This document shows, piece after piece, positions 38,481-47,748 of a stretch of 64,000 bases of DNA. The translations under genes were made by a program, and so were the position numbers. The stretch is taken from NCBI GenBank assembly GCA_001313365.1, contig BBFS01000011.1, positions 1-64,000 of the forward strand, in the 5' to 3' direction. Every line of letters begins with the position of its first letter. Within the stretch, counting starts at the first letter, position 1. A model generated the notes under the pieces. It had not been told where the DNA came from. It made no database searches and saw nothing but the letters and a program-made list of their open reading frames with translations. The stretch comes from Paenarthrobacter nitroguajacolicus JCM 14115. Lineage in GTDB: Bacteria > Actinomycetota > Actinomycetes > Actinomycetales > Micrococcaceae.

Positions 38481-39116
38481 CTACTTTTGAAACCGAAGCT
38501 TCCACGGCGTCAGCGCGGACTCCAGCTGTTCACGGAGATTCATCTTGGAAGCACCCTCCACGCGTTCTTCAAAGTGAATGGGTACCTCAGCGATTTTCAG
38601 GCTCCGCCTGGCCGCCCGGTAATTCATCTCAACCTGGAATGAGTAGCCATCGCTTCGAATCGACGCCACATCAACTTGGTGGAGAGCGGAGGCTGTCCAC
38701 GCTTTGAATCCCGCTGTGGAATCTTTCACCTTCAAACCCAGAATTACACACACGTAGAAATTCGCCCATGCAGAGAGTGCCTTTCGGTGCCAAGGCCATT
38801 CTGTCGCCGTAGATCCACCGGCAACATAGCGTGAGCCGATAACCAGCTTGGCGCCGGAGGTGCGGATACGGTCAAGCATCGTGGGAATGGCCGACACGGG
38901 GGGGTGGGACAGGTCCGCGTCCATTTGGATGACCACGTCGGATTCCTCGGCGAGAGCGCGGGTCATGCCTGCGACATATGCCCGGCCGAGCCCATCCTTC
39001 TCTTTCCTGTGCAGGACAGACACCGTTCCGCCGGATTCTGCAGCCAACTTGTCAGCAACTGCGCCTGTCCCATCCGGCGAATTGTCATCCACTATCAGCA
39101 CCTTGAGATCCTGCAT
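38481..39116 (-). CDS. Polyprenol-phosphate mannosyltransferase (DPM-like GT2), N terminus missing
   Basis: About 212 residues of GT2: MQDLKVLIVDDNSPDGTGAV (DDNSPDGT), LHRKEKDGLGRAYVAGMTRA, DVVIQMDADLSHPVSAIPTM (DxD as DAD), GSRYVAGGSTATEWPWHRKA, LGLKVKDSTAGFKAW and DGYSFQVEMNYRAAR. It would move a mannose from GDP-Man to polyprenyl phosphate for cell-envelope glycans or protein O-mannosylation. The family normally starts about 35 residues earlier with a VIPTYNE strand. Here only RLVSAATPPEG can be read before this point, and then the sequence enters the repeat at 39156. Truncation by rearrangement or misassembly is likely. Confidence 0.75.
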   Translation of the reverse strand: MQDLKVLIVDDNSPDGTGAVADKLAAESGGTVSVLHRKEKDGLGRAYVAGMTRALAEESDVVIQMDADLSHPPVSAIPTMLDRIRTSGAKLVIGSRYVAGGSTATEWPWHRKALSAWANFYVCVILGLKVKDSTAGFKAWTASALHQVDVASIRSDGYSFQVEMNYRAARRSLKIAEVPIHFEERVEGASKMNLREQLESALTPWKLRFQK

Positions 39117-39155
39117 TCCCTCCGGGGGGGAGTAGCGGCGCTGACCAGGCGTGTA

Positions 39156-39240
39156 CCGTCACCACCCACTTTGAATCTGAAACTACCCCCGACGCGCCGC
39201 GAAGGACGGCGCGTCGGACCCAGTCGCCCTCAAAGTGGGT
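39156..39240. repeat. Nested palindromic element, second copy
   Basis: Outer arms acccactttga (39164-39174) and tcaaagtgggt (39230-39240) enclose an inner hairpin of ccgacgcgccg and cggcgcgtcgg with loop cgaagga. The left flank ccgtcacc matches the first copy at 38207. It lies exactly where the N-terminal codons of the mannosyltransferase should be, and the right arm supplies the stop codon of the next minus-strand gene. Confidence 0.65.
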
Positions 39241-39685
39241 CAGGAAGGTACCCGCCGGCCAACTACCGACGCCGGAACCGCCGGAATGCGCTGCCGCTTT
39301 GCGTACACACGGGCACGTTGGCTGGACAGGGCCAGGAGCACCAGAATGTCAGTGGCCAAACCGGAGAGGCCAGCTTCGAGGGTGATGTTTGCGCTGCCCG
39401 TGGAGTAGTCGATTGCCTGGACCAGGATCGAGATGGAGCTCAAGCCCATGGCAATCACGCGGGCACCATTGCTGCCAAGAAGATGCGCCAGGCCAGGAAA
39501 ACTTCACCCAGCCCGAACACCAGGACCACAGCTGCTATCAAGGCGATTGCCGCCGTCGTGCTTTGCGGGTCTGACGAGTCGTCGTCGAAGGTGAGCCCGG
39601 AAATTTCACCGCCGGAGGTGAACAACGTGATCGCCAGAACCAAAGCCGCCACCGCCCTGGCCACCACCAAAGCAGCCCCCCCCAT
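39240..39685 (-). CDS. Four-helix membrane protein, unknown function
   Basis: About 148 residues: MGAALVVARAVAALVLAITL, STTAAIALIAAVVLVFGLGE, VIAMGLSSISILVQAIDYST, GLSGLATDILVLLALSSQRA, with a basic tail VYAKRQRIPAVPASVVGRRV. Four TM helices are likely. The start codon overlaps the LssY_C gene stop (ATGA), so it is translated with that protein. The stop codon lies inside the palindromic repeat. Family not recognised; the context suggests a partner of the LssY_C protein. Confidence 0.6.
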
Positions 39686-40559
39686 CAAGATGGGGGGGCG
39701 GGCCGCCTGTCCCTGCTATCGGTGCGGCTGGGCGGCTGATCCGAGGGAACCAGGACGCCGCGTGCGTCGACGATCGGCAAGTCGCCGTCAGTAGAGATTG
39801 AATCCCCCCCGCCGCCGTTGCGTGAGTGGTATCCGGTGGAGAAGTCCTTGATGACTTGGACTGAGACAGCTGGTTCCGCCGCCGAAACGGTTGAAACGAT
39901 GTGGTCCCGCTCCACGTCGGTGTTCTGCTCAATCTTGTGCGTGATCTGCAGGGTGAACAGGGAGAAGCCAACGCTGCGGTCGTAGGTTCCGGCGGCAAGC
40001 CAATCCACTTTGTGTCCACCCGGTAGGAGCCAGCCTTCGGGCAACGCCAGAAGCGGACGTGGTGGCGTTTGCCCGGGTTGTTGTCCACTTCCTGCTGGTA
40101 GGCGAAGTCTTGCTGTCGATCAAAGAGATACAGCGGACTGACGGGCGCCTCGGAGTAGCTACGCCGGAAAATAGTTGAGCTGATGATGCGCCGGCTGCTG
40201 ACGAAAGTGACGTCGTCGGCCTTGGTCCATCCAGCAGACTCCATGATGGCGTGGATCTGGGGCTCGGCACCCAGCAAGGCAACGTTGACCGGGTCACCCA
40301 AGAGCCCGTCGCTGGTCCTTGCCCGGCCAATGAAATAGCCCGGCACATAGATGGTGGTCAGGATCCGGTGGAGCCGTGGGAGCAGCAAATAGGCGAGGAA
40401 CGCCAGAACACCACGTAGAACCACACCTGCCCCCCACCCCAGCTGGAAGCTCTCGCCCACCAACAAGAATGCAAGCCATGCTGCGGCGACTCCGCCCAGG
40501 ACGAAGAAGGCGTGGTCGAGCCGGGTGTCTGTCACTCCTTTGTTGGCCGCTTTGAACAT
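39685..40559 (-). CDS. LssY C-terminal domain membrane protein
   Basis: About 290 residues. Two N-terminal TM helices (AFFVLGGVAAAWLAFLLVGE, VVLRGVLAFLAYLLLPRLHR) are followed by the LssY_C core: GDPVNVALLGAEPQIHAIME, AGWTKADDVTFVSSRRIISS, YLFDRQQDFAYQQEVDNNPG, KRHHVRFWRCPEGWLLPGGH and KVDWLAAGTYDRSVG. LssY belongs to a Legionella secretion-linked locus, but the domain is widespread with unknown biochemical function. Breaks near 40036 and 39805-39812. It ends RPAPPS and overlaps the downstream gene. Confidence 0.75.
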
Positions 40560-40758
40560 GGATGCTCCCCCTCCGCTCCTTAAGCTTCGGCGTTGGGGGG
40601 GCGGCTGTTGTACAGACCAATACATACAGCGCCGGAAACCAAGCGGCCGCGACCGGCGCCTCCACCTTCGTCACCGAACGCAGGGAGGCACTGAAGGCCA
40701 AGGTTTAGTGTCCTTCAGCGCTGAGGCGAGTCCCGGCGTCGAGCGTTACGCCTTGGTA

Positions 40759-41734
40759 TCAAGTGATCTGAACCTGAAGCTTGTTGTTCCCGATAAGCCA
40801 CTGCAGCGCCTCACGAACGGCCTGTTCCGGCTCGTAGCGGGGGGGCGTAGCCCAGGAGGGACCTGGCTTTTTCGATGGTGAGGCAGTGGTTTCGGGAGAG
40901 GTGGGCCCAGCTCGTGTCGGCGTGTTCGGGCGTGGTGGTTTCGCGAAAGTCCTCCCAGCTGACCATCTCCGAGTGTGGCTCCCGCCCGAACCACGATGCC
41001 GCGATTTCCAGGTAGCCACGAACTGTCAGGGCGGACGGAGCAACAATGTTGAAGTCCTCGCCGGCGGCCGATTCCCGGCTCTGCATTGCTTTCTCGAAGG
41101 CCTGCGCGAGGTCGTCCGCATGGACGTGATGCATCAGTTCGGTGCCACCTCCCGGAATCTGAAGTGGCTGTCCGGCCGCGATCTTTTGCCACACGGAGGG
41201 ATCGAAATTTCCGAGCGGACCCACGGGATGCCATCCGGGACCGACAATGTGTCCGGGGGGGTGCAGTGACGTAGTGATGAGCCCTCCGGAGGCCGTCTCA
41301 TCCTTCAGCATCCCGGCAATATCGCGCTTCTGGATGCCGTATTCATCCAGCGGCTCCGCGGTGGAGTCCGACCCCTCTGAGATGGGCAACTTCCGACTGG
41401 CACCATAACGCCAGATCGACCCGCAATGCAGCAGATGCCCCCGTCTCGCCGCGCAGCCGGTTCACCAGCGCCGTGGCGGAGTCGAGCGTGAAGCACACCA
41501 GGTCAATTACGACGTCGGCTCCCAGTCCGGCGACCCGGTCACCGAAGGTGCCCTCCCGATCTTCGAGGTGGCGGTCCGCAGTAACCTGCCGGACCTGCTG
41601 CCACTCGGGCGCGTCAACGTATGCCGCGCTGGTCCCGCGGCTGATATTGATGACGTCGTGTCCGCCCCGGACGAGCCGGGGGATGAGGAATGAGCCAATA
41701 TGGCCGCTTCCGCCGATAACAACAATTTTCATGT
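40759..41734 (-). CDS. NAD-dependent epimerase/dehydratase (SDR extended)
   Basis: About 325 residues. MKIVVIGGSGHIGSFLIPRL carries the GxxGxxG nucleotide loop. Then DVVIDLVCFTLDSATALVNR, LLHCGSIWRYG and YGIQKRDIAGML (the YxxxK dyad), LHPGHIVGPGWHPVGPLG, MHHVHADDLAQAFEKAMQ and a C-terminal EPEQAVREALQWLIGNNKLQ. It acts on a sugar nucleotide or related alcohol; the substrate is not predictable. Breaks near 41405, 41258-41263 and 40841-40846. It is monocistronic, divergent from the small secreted protein. Confidence 0.8.
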
Positions 41735-41814
41735 GTCTTCCGATCTTCACCAGTCACGGTAATGACTGTTCGGTGCCGCCCCCCCGTAGGGCCGGATAGG
41801 GCTTTCGCGGACCG

Positions 41815-41850
41815 TTGACTGTCTCCGGCCAGATGCTTACTCTATCGAAA
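41815..41850 (+). promoter_or_regulatory. Promoter giving a likely leaderless mRNA
   Basis: TTGACT (41815-41820), a 17-nt spacer and TACTCT (41838-41843) form a good sigma-70-type promoter. The -10 ends 6 nt before the ATG at 41850, so transcription should start at or within one or two bases of the start codon. No ribosome-binding site is present. Confidence 0.5.
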
Positions 41851-42099
41851 TGACTAACGTGAAGAAGAAGATTGCGTCCGTATTCGCGGCCACCTCTATC
41901 CTGGCTGGCGGTGGAATTGCTTTGGCTGCCCCCGGCCGAGGCGGCCAGCACCTACGTCTATTGGTTTCATACGAAGGCGACGTGCGAGTCGAACCTGGAT
42001 GCCGCCAGGCCCGGATTCGGTTCCTACGTGCGCCTGGTCGAGGGGGGGTGTGTCCGGAACGGCAACGGCTACGCCTACACGGTGGTGTGGCGGTACTGA
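41850..42099 (+). CDS. Small secreted protein, unknown function
   Basis: 82 residues when reconstructed. The signal peptide reads MTNVKKKIASVFAATSILAG and then GGIALAAPAEA, with cleavage likely after AEA. The mature part STYVYWFHTKATCESNLDAA, RPGFGSYVRLVEGGCVRN, GNGYAYTVVWRY is about 50 residues with two cysteines that could form one disulfide. It is Tyr/aromatic-rich. The frame breaks at about 41935 (ccccggccgaggc) and 42043-42049 (7 G). An intrinsic terminator follows. It could be an antimicrobial or envelope peptide, but nothing specific supports this. Confidence 0.65.
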
Positions 42100-42128
42100 C
42101 AGCCCCCACACCCAGCCCGCACAATTCC

Positions 42129-42173
42129 AAGCCCGACGTCGGCACCCACCTGAGTGCCGACGTCGGGCTTTAT
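42129..42173. terminator. Intrinsic terminator, 17-bp stem
   Basis: Arms at 42129-42145 and 42154-42170 pair perfectly (core GACGTCGGCAC / GTGCCGACGTC) and are followed by a short T-containing tail. The same core recurs at 44672-44704, after the neighbouring GH13 gene. Confidence 0.75.
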
Positions 42174-42365
42174 CGTGGCCACCGCAGCGCCGCCAACGTC
42201 AACCCACCACATAATAACGAGACTTACTTGTTCCCGGGTTAGACAAACGGCGGGCTCCCCCCCGACTAGCATGAATAGTCCGGGTAAGCCCGGGTACGTG
42301 ACCTCTTGAACGACCCCCCCTCGGACGGTCGGCGTTGACGCGGCGACCACGTAAAGGAGAAAACT

Positions 42366-44665
42366 GTGCGGGAGCCTGCAGTCAACGAGAGCGTGTCAGA
42401 AATCAGCGAAGCTCCGGAAGAAAATCCAGAGGAGACGCCACAGGAAACGCCCGATGAAACCGCAAGCGAACCGGCGGAAATCACCTTTGACGAACAGTTT
42501 TATCCAGCTCGGCCCAAGGCGCTGCGGCCGATCGCCCGGAGGCGGCAGTTCTTCGCCGCCCGGCCCTCCTTGGAATTCGACGGCCTGAACTCCACCTATG
42601 TGGACTGGCTCAGGAACCAGTCCATGTTGGGTGACGCCAACACCATGGCCCGGCAATTGTCCGGGCAGGCCAGCATGTGGCAGAACTCGTACGCCAGGCC
42701 GAATCCGCGCGCAGCCGTTGAGCGTTCACCCGTCTGGTTCACGGCCTACCCCCCTGTCCTTCATCACCAAAGACGGGCAGTCCTTCCTTTCCGCGTTGGG
42801 CGATCCCGCACTCTGGGACGCGTTCAGCGAGATCGGAATCCGGGGGGGACTGCACACTGGACCGGTCAAGCTGGCCGGTGGTATCCGCGGCTGGTCCCAG
42901 ACACCCAGCGTGGACGGCCACTTTGACCGGATCAGCATGGCGATCGACCCCGCATTCGGCACCGAAGAAGAGTTCCGCCAGATGTGCGAGGTGGCCAATG
43001 ACCATGGCGGCACCGTCATTGACGACATCGTTCCCGGGCACACAGGCAAGGGGGGGCGGACTTCCGACTCGCCGAAATGAACTTCCGGGACTACCCCCGG
43101 CATCTATCACATGGTGGACATCCCCGAAGAGGACTGGCACCTGCTGCCGGACGTTCCCGAGGGCGAAGACTCGGTGAACATCAGCCCGGCGGCCGAGGAA
43201 GCCCTGCAGCAGGCCGGTTACATTATTGGTCGGCTCCAACGGGTGATTTTCTACGAACCCGGCGTCAAGGAAACCAACTGGAGCGCCACCAAGCCCATCA
43301 TCGACACCACCGGCAAAACCCGCCGGTGGGTCTATCTCCACTACTTCAAATCGGGCAGCCTTCCATCAACTGGCTGGACCCAACGTTCGCCGGGATGCGC
43401 CTGGTGGTTGGCGACGCCCTGCACTCATTGCTGGATTTGGGGACCGGCGCCTCCGGCTTGATGCCAACGGGTTCCTGGGCGTCGAGAAGAGTGCTGAAGA
43501 AGAACCGGGCTGGTCGGAGGGCCACCCACTGTCCGAGGCCGCCAACCAGCTGATTGGTTCCATGATCCGCAAGGTGGGCGGGTTCTCCTTCCAGGAGCTC
43601 AACCTCACCATCGATGACATCAAGACGCAGTCCGAGTCCGGCCCGGATCTCTCCTACGACTTCATCACCCGGCCCGCTTATCACTACGCTTTGGTCATCG
43701 GGGATACCGAGTTCCTGCGCCTGACCTTGCGGCTTTCCATGGAGATCGGCGTGGACCAGGCATCGCTGGTACATGCCCTCCAGAACCACGATGAACTGAC
43801 CTACGAGTTGCTCCATTTTGCCGCCGGGCACAGGGATGACGTCTTCGAACTTGCCGGTGAGGAGCTCACCGGCGCAGAGGTGGCGGAGAAGGTCCAGAAC
43901 ACCATGCGGGAACGACTTACGGGTGAGAACGGGCCCTACAACGCAGTCTTCACCACCAATGGCATCGCCTGCACCACGGTCAGCTTCATCATGGCGGCCC
44001 TTGGCATCAAGGACCAGGACGCCATCACCGAGGAGCAGGAAGCGCAGGTCCTGGATGCCCACGTGCTGCTGTCCATGTACAACGCTTTGCAGCCTGGGGT
44101 TTTTGCGCTTTCCGGTTGGGACCTCACGGGCATCACAGCGCTTGACCGCGAGACGGTCCGCGAGCTCACCTCGCAGGGTGACACCCGCTGGATCAACCGT
44201 GGCGCACACGATCTCATGGGCACCAGCCCGGACGCGAAAACCTCCCTTGCCGGAATGCCCCGCGCCCGGAGCCTCTACGGTCCGCTGCCCGATCAGCTGA
44301 AGGATCCGAACTCTTACGCCCGGCGGCTGCAGCAGATCCTTACTGTGCGGGAGGAGTCGGGGGGGATCGCCACCAGCACGCTGCTGGACGTGCCCGACGT
44401 TTCCCACCGAGGGCTGCTGGTGCTGGTCAACCAGCTCGCCGACGAAGCACTGCAGGTTACGGTCCTGAACTTCTCGGACCAGGACATCGCCGGCAGTATC
44501 CAGTCCTCTCACCTTGTTCCGGGCTCCACCGTCCACGATTTGTTCTCGGGCGAAGACGTCGGCCAGGTAGACGACCTCCACAGCTTCTTCCTCGAACTGC
44601 CTGCCTTCCAAGGCACGGCGCTTCTGCTGAAGGACCCGGTAGTGGAGGACGAGGTCACCGAATAG
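42366..44665 (+). CDS. GH13 family enzyme, trehalose synthase (maltose alpha-D-glucosyltransferase)-like
   Basis: About 765 residues, GTG start after aaaggag. The first 40 residues are an acidic low-complexity tail ([20 protein letters not shown]). The catalytic part has [40 protein letters not shown] (an Asp-containing conserved-region-I equivalent), [20 protein letters not shown] (region II, D in RLDANGFLG), and NHDELT with [16 protein letters not shown] (region IV). It resembles TreS-type GH13_16 enzymes that interconvert maltose and trehalose, but is divergent, so substrate is uncertain. Breaks at 42740-42755, 42842-42848, 43051-43056, 43093-43098 and 43365-43460. Confidence 0.7.
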
Positions 44666-44671
44666 GACGCA

Positions 44672-44704
44672 CGACGTCGGCACTTACGGTGGGTGCCGAC
44701 GTCG
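44672..44704. terminator. Hairpin after the GH13 gene
   Basis: Perfect 12-bp arms cgacgtcggcac and gtgccgacgtcg, 7 nt after the GH13 stop codon. Core shared with the terminator at 42129-42173. Confidence 0.7.
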
Positions 44705-44745
44705 AGGCTCCTGTTCCGTCCGCACCCTCATAACCCCTAACATTC

Positions 44746-44808
44746 CCGCGAGTTGGCATTTAATGGCGATGTTTTTGGGAAACATCGGCATTAAATGCCA
44801 ACTCGCGG
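44746..44808. terminator. Very long palindrome (29-bp arms) between convergent genes
   Basis: Arms 44746-44774 and 44780-44808 match at 28 of 29 positions with a 5-nt loop (ttggg). It begins CCGCGAGTTGGCATTTAATG and ends four bases before the PPK2 stop codon. It is related by its GAGTTGGCA core to the elements at 2576 and 3731. It probably acts as a bidirectional terminator. Confidence 0.75.
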
Positions 44809-44812
44809 AGGG

Positions 44813-45762
44813 TTAGTCGCCGACGGCGTCGCGGCCGCGTCGGAGGATGAGCGGATCGGCGTCGTAAACCACTGAGGTGTCCTTGTCCTCATAGTCGAAC
44901 TGGTTGAGGAAGTAGCGCATGGCGTTGATCCGGGCGCGCTTCTTGTCGTTGGACTTGATGGTGATCCACGGTGCGTGGTCAGAGTCCGTATGCAGGAACG
45001 TTCGTTCTTTCGCGTCCGTGTATTCGTCCCAGCGATCCAGCGACGCCAGGTCCATGGGCGAGAGCTTCCAACGGCGGACGGGGTCGATCTGGCGGATGGC
45101 GAAGCGGGTGCGCTGCTCCTGCCGGGTCACGGAGAACCAGAACTTGGTGACGTGGATGCCGGCGTCAACCAGCATCTTCTCGAAGACCGGCGCCTGGCCC
45201 ACGAAGGTGTCGTATTCGTCGTCCGTGCAGAACCCCCATGACGCGTTCCACATTGGCGCGGTTGTACCAGGAGCGGTCGAACATGACGATTTCACCCGCA
45301 GTGGGAAGGTGCTGGATGTAGCGCTGGAAATACCACTGGCCTTGCTCACGGTCAGAGGGCTTGGCGAGCGCTACCGTCCGGGCAGAGCGGGGATCCAGAT
45401 GCTCGGTGAAACGCTTGATAGTGCCACCCTTGCCGGCGGCGTCGCGTCCCTCGAAGACAATGACGTGCTTCAGACCGAGGTCCTGCCCCCCCAGTACTGG
45501 AACTTCAACAGCTCGATCTGCAGGCGGTACTTCTCGATCTCGTACTCGTCGCGGGTCATCCGCTGTTCGTACGGATAATCTTCGTTCCACGTTTCCACCG
45601 CTGATCCACCGGGATCGATGAGGTCCGGGTCTTCGCCCTGCCCTCCGCTGATGGTGTAGCCGAGCTCCACCAGGTGTCGATGGTTTCACGCAGGTTGTCC
45701 CTGACCCACCAATCGTCCAAAGATGTGGCTTGCGCGGTGGGTGGGGGGGTTGCCTCCGTCAT
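44813..45762 (-). CDS. ppk2: Polyphosphate kinase 2 family protein
   Basis: About 315 residues. Start [20 protein letters not shown], then [20 protein letters not shown]. Walker A is in [20 protein letters not shown]. The lid and Walker B parts are [20 protein letters not shown] and [20 protein letters not shown]. The C-terminal part includes [20 protein letters not shown] and [23 protein letters not shown]2 enzymes transfer phosphate between polyphosphate and nucleoside di- or monophosphates; the long form with an N-terminal extension fits class I (NDP to NTP). Breaks near 45232, 45486-45491 and 45676. Confidence 0.85.
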
Positions 45763-45842
45763 ACGGTCCTCCTGGTCTGCCGGGTAGTGCGCGGCAGCCT
45801 AGCAGTGCTTGGTGACGGGAACGTGAACGGGCAATTCAGCGG

Positions 45843-46526
45843 TCAGCCGTGGTTGTGGCGGGCCTCTATCTGCGTGAAAAGCAGCCAGGTCAACCAGACA
45901 CCCACAAGGATCGCAACGCCAGGAAGCAGGTCAACGGGAGCAAGTTCGCGTCCTGCGGGGAGAAGCGCAAAGCCCATCCACACAGCCACGACCACCACAA
46001 CGATGCTCAGTGCCTCTGGAACCAGGTCCAAAGTCCTGCGTCGGAGCAGCTTAGCCACCAACTCCCCCCCAAGCATGATCACCACGATGGCTGCTCCCAT
46101 TCCCAGCGGGTAGGCGCTGAAGCCGGGGACGAAGTCCTGGCTGGTGCTCCACACCATAAAGACAATCAAGCCCACCAAGAGCGCCGAGGACTTGATGAGC
46201 GCCCCCACCAATGAGCAAGACCGGAATCCTCCGCTCCTTGTCGTGGCGCTTCCGTGGAATGTAGTCCCATGCGCCTCGGGTGAGCTTGGAGCTGATCCAT
46301 CCGGCAACAAGCACCAGGCCAGCGGGACCAGCACGGGCGTCACGTAGTTGTTGCTGACGGCCCAAAAGAAAGCCAAAAGCGCCGTGTAAACCTGAGGGGG
46401 TGGCAATGATTCCCAACCACCAGCCCGTCAGGAATTCCTTGCGGCTCCGGGGGGGAGGTCAACAGGATGGACCAGGAACTGGGTTTCCGGGTCCGGTAGT
46501 TGGACCTTTTCTTCGATGGGATTCAT
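45843..46526 (-). CDS. Integral membrane protein, unknown function
   Basis: About 230 residues. Start MNPIEEKVQLPDPETQFLVH. Five hydrophobic segments: IATPQVYTALLAFFWAVSNN, TPVLVPLAWCLL region, ALIKSSALLVGLIVFMVWST, GMGAAIVVIMLGGELVAKLL, ALSIVVVVVAVWMGFALLPA and a last LLPGVAILVGVWLTWLLFTQ. A charged loop LTRGAWDYIPRKRHDKERRI lies between the second and third. Family not recognised. Breaks near 46206, 46310, 46393-46398 and 46450-46456. It appears co-transcribed with the upstream HTH protein gene, whose end overlaps or abuts its start. Confidence 0.6.
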
Positions 46527-47003
46527 GACGCCTCCAAGGGACCTGCTCGATGTAGGGCGGTCGCAGACCCGCTCTGGCGATTTCGTATACCTTTTGGCGC
46601 GCCACACCGAGCTCAGCAGCTACGGTTACCGCGCTGTATTCGTCCAGCAGTTCGGCAACAGCTGCCGACCTGACTCCGGACGCCCTCGAGTTCAAATGCG
46701 CAGCGAAGATGCTCACCTCGGCTGAGAGGAGTGCAACGGCGAGGGGGGGCCGCCGAATGGATCTGCCCAGCCTGGCTGGCCCCCCGGCGGCAGCCGCATA
46801 AAGGGCATCCCCCACCATCGGCGAGGACGGCCTTGAGCTGTTCCGGGGGTGATGCCGCGTTCAGCGAACCTTGCGGCTGCGGTTTCCCTGGTTCCGTCGT
46901 CCACGGGACGGTGGGTAAGGACCTGCTGCCACCGTGAATCCGAGGGGGGGCTGGACGCGGGGGGGATGTCACCCCGGGGGGGTTGACTGCTCATGTCGTC
47001 CAT
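46459..47003 (-). CDS. Small helix-turn-helix protein, hypothetical
   Basis: About 150-170 residues, heavily frame-broken (runs at 46747-46752, 46782-46787, 46943-46949, 46961-46966 and 46975-46981). The reconstruction reads RWQQVLTHRPVDDGTRETAA, ARFAERGITPEQLKAVLADG, RPLAVALLSAEVSIFAAHLN, then an HTH-like AELLDEYSAVTVAAELGVAR with QKVYEIARAG. The last part, YIEQVPWRRHES, runs into the next gene; the true stop may be near 46525 if another frame slip exists. A DNA-binding or anti-restriction role is possible but not shown. Confidence 0.45.
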
Positions 47004-47047
47004 AGTGCGCCGCCCATGGCTGCGGCGTCAACCCCTGGGTGACAAAT

Positions 47048-47602
47048 CTAATCTGCGGCAGGTTTTCCCAAATCAATCCAGTACCGGCGGAAAAGCCGCC
47101 CGCCTTCACCCGTACGCACATCTTCGAGCAGCCCATCGCAACGCTCGATAGTCCTGATTGACGCCGAATTGTCGTCATCACAGGTCAGCAGAACACGATC
47201 CGGCAGAGCCTCACCCGACTCGCCCTGCACAACCAACCGGGACAGCAGTTCCCTCAGCGCCCAGGTTGCCGCCCCCCTCCTGCGGTCCGAGGTCGAATCC
47301 CGTAGCCGATGTGCCCGCCCGAGTTCAGGAGAGCCTGGGTCAAGTGGTGCCGGAACGCAATCGCCCCCCCACGTAGCGTGGACCTTCCGTGATCCAGAGG
47401 TAGGTGCACGGAACAATGCCGTCCTTCTCCGTCGCGCTTTCAGCGTCCAGCAACTTGCCAACCCAATCAGCGAAGCCCTCCGGCTGGTGACGTCTTCCGC
47501 CATGAAGACGGCGGCGCCATCCTGATGGACGCCGGCCCACTCACGGTGGGACTCGAGGAAGGACCTGTGGAAGGCGGCGTTGGGCGGTACGAGTTCAAAC
47601 AT
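47048..47602 (-). CDS. GNAT family N-acetyltransferase
   Basis: About 184 residues. Start MFELVPPNAAFHRSFLESHR, then EWAGVHQDGAAVFMAEDVTS, GFADWVGKLLDAESAT, VPCTYLWITEGPRYVGAIAF, HIGYGIRPRTAGRGAATWAL (the acetyl-CoA-binding R/Q-x-x-G-x-G/A loop is RTAGRGAA) and VLLTCDDDNSASIRTIERCD. It resembles RimJ/YkwB-like acetyltransferases, which move acetyl groups to small amines or protein N termini. The gene diverges from the mcc-like operon, with 146 nt between the two starts. If it acetylates a processed toxic aminoacyl nucleotide (as MccE does) it could be an immunity factor, but family similarity alone does not show this. Confidence 0.78.
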   Translation of the reverse strand: MFELVPPNAAFHRSFLESHREWAGVHQDGAAVFMAEDVTSRRASLIGLASCWTLKARRRRTALFRAPTSGSRKVHATWGGDCVPAPLDPGSPELGRAHRLRDSTSDRRRGAATWALRELLSRLVVQGESGEALPDRVLLTCDDDNSASIRTIERCDGLLEDVRTGEGGRLFRRYWIDLGKPAAD

Positions 47603-47676
47603 GCCCTCGACTCTATACCGCACACGCCTTGACGGGGGACCCGATAAAGCGACACGCAGAAAAGTTATCGACAAAC

Positions 47677-47706
47677 TTGTCATATCTATGACATGTGTCG
47701 TAGATT
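47677..47706 (+). promoter_or_regulatory. Promoter with overlapping perfect palindrome, mcc-like operon
   Basis: A perfect dyad TGTCATATCTATGACA lies at 47678-47693 (7-bp arms, 2-bp centre). TTGTCA (47677-47682) and TAGATT (47701-47706) are 18 nt apart and form a plausible sigma-70 promoter whose -35 lies inside the dyad. A repressor bound there would block RNA polymerase. The start codon of the peptide gene follows 43 nt downstream of the -10. Confidence 0.55.
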
Positions 47707-47748
47707 CATTCCGTCCAACAAGTTTATAAACACAAAGGAGTGATTCAA

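Noticed and set aside
43346..44683. Long minus-strand open frame opposite the GH13 gene
   Set aside because: The plus strand carries an uninterrupted GH13 protein with recognisable motifs; the antisense frame has none.
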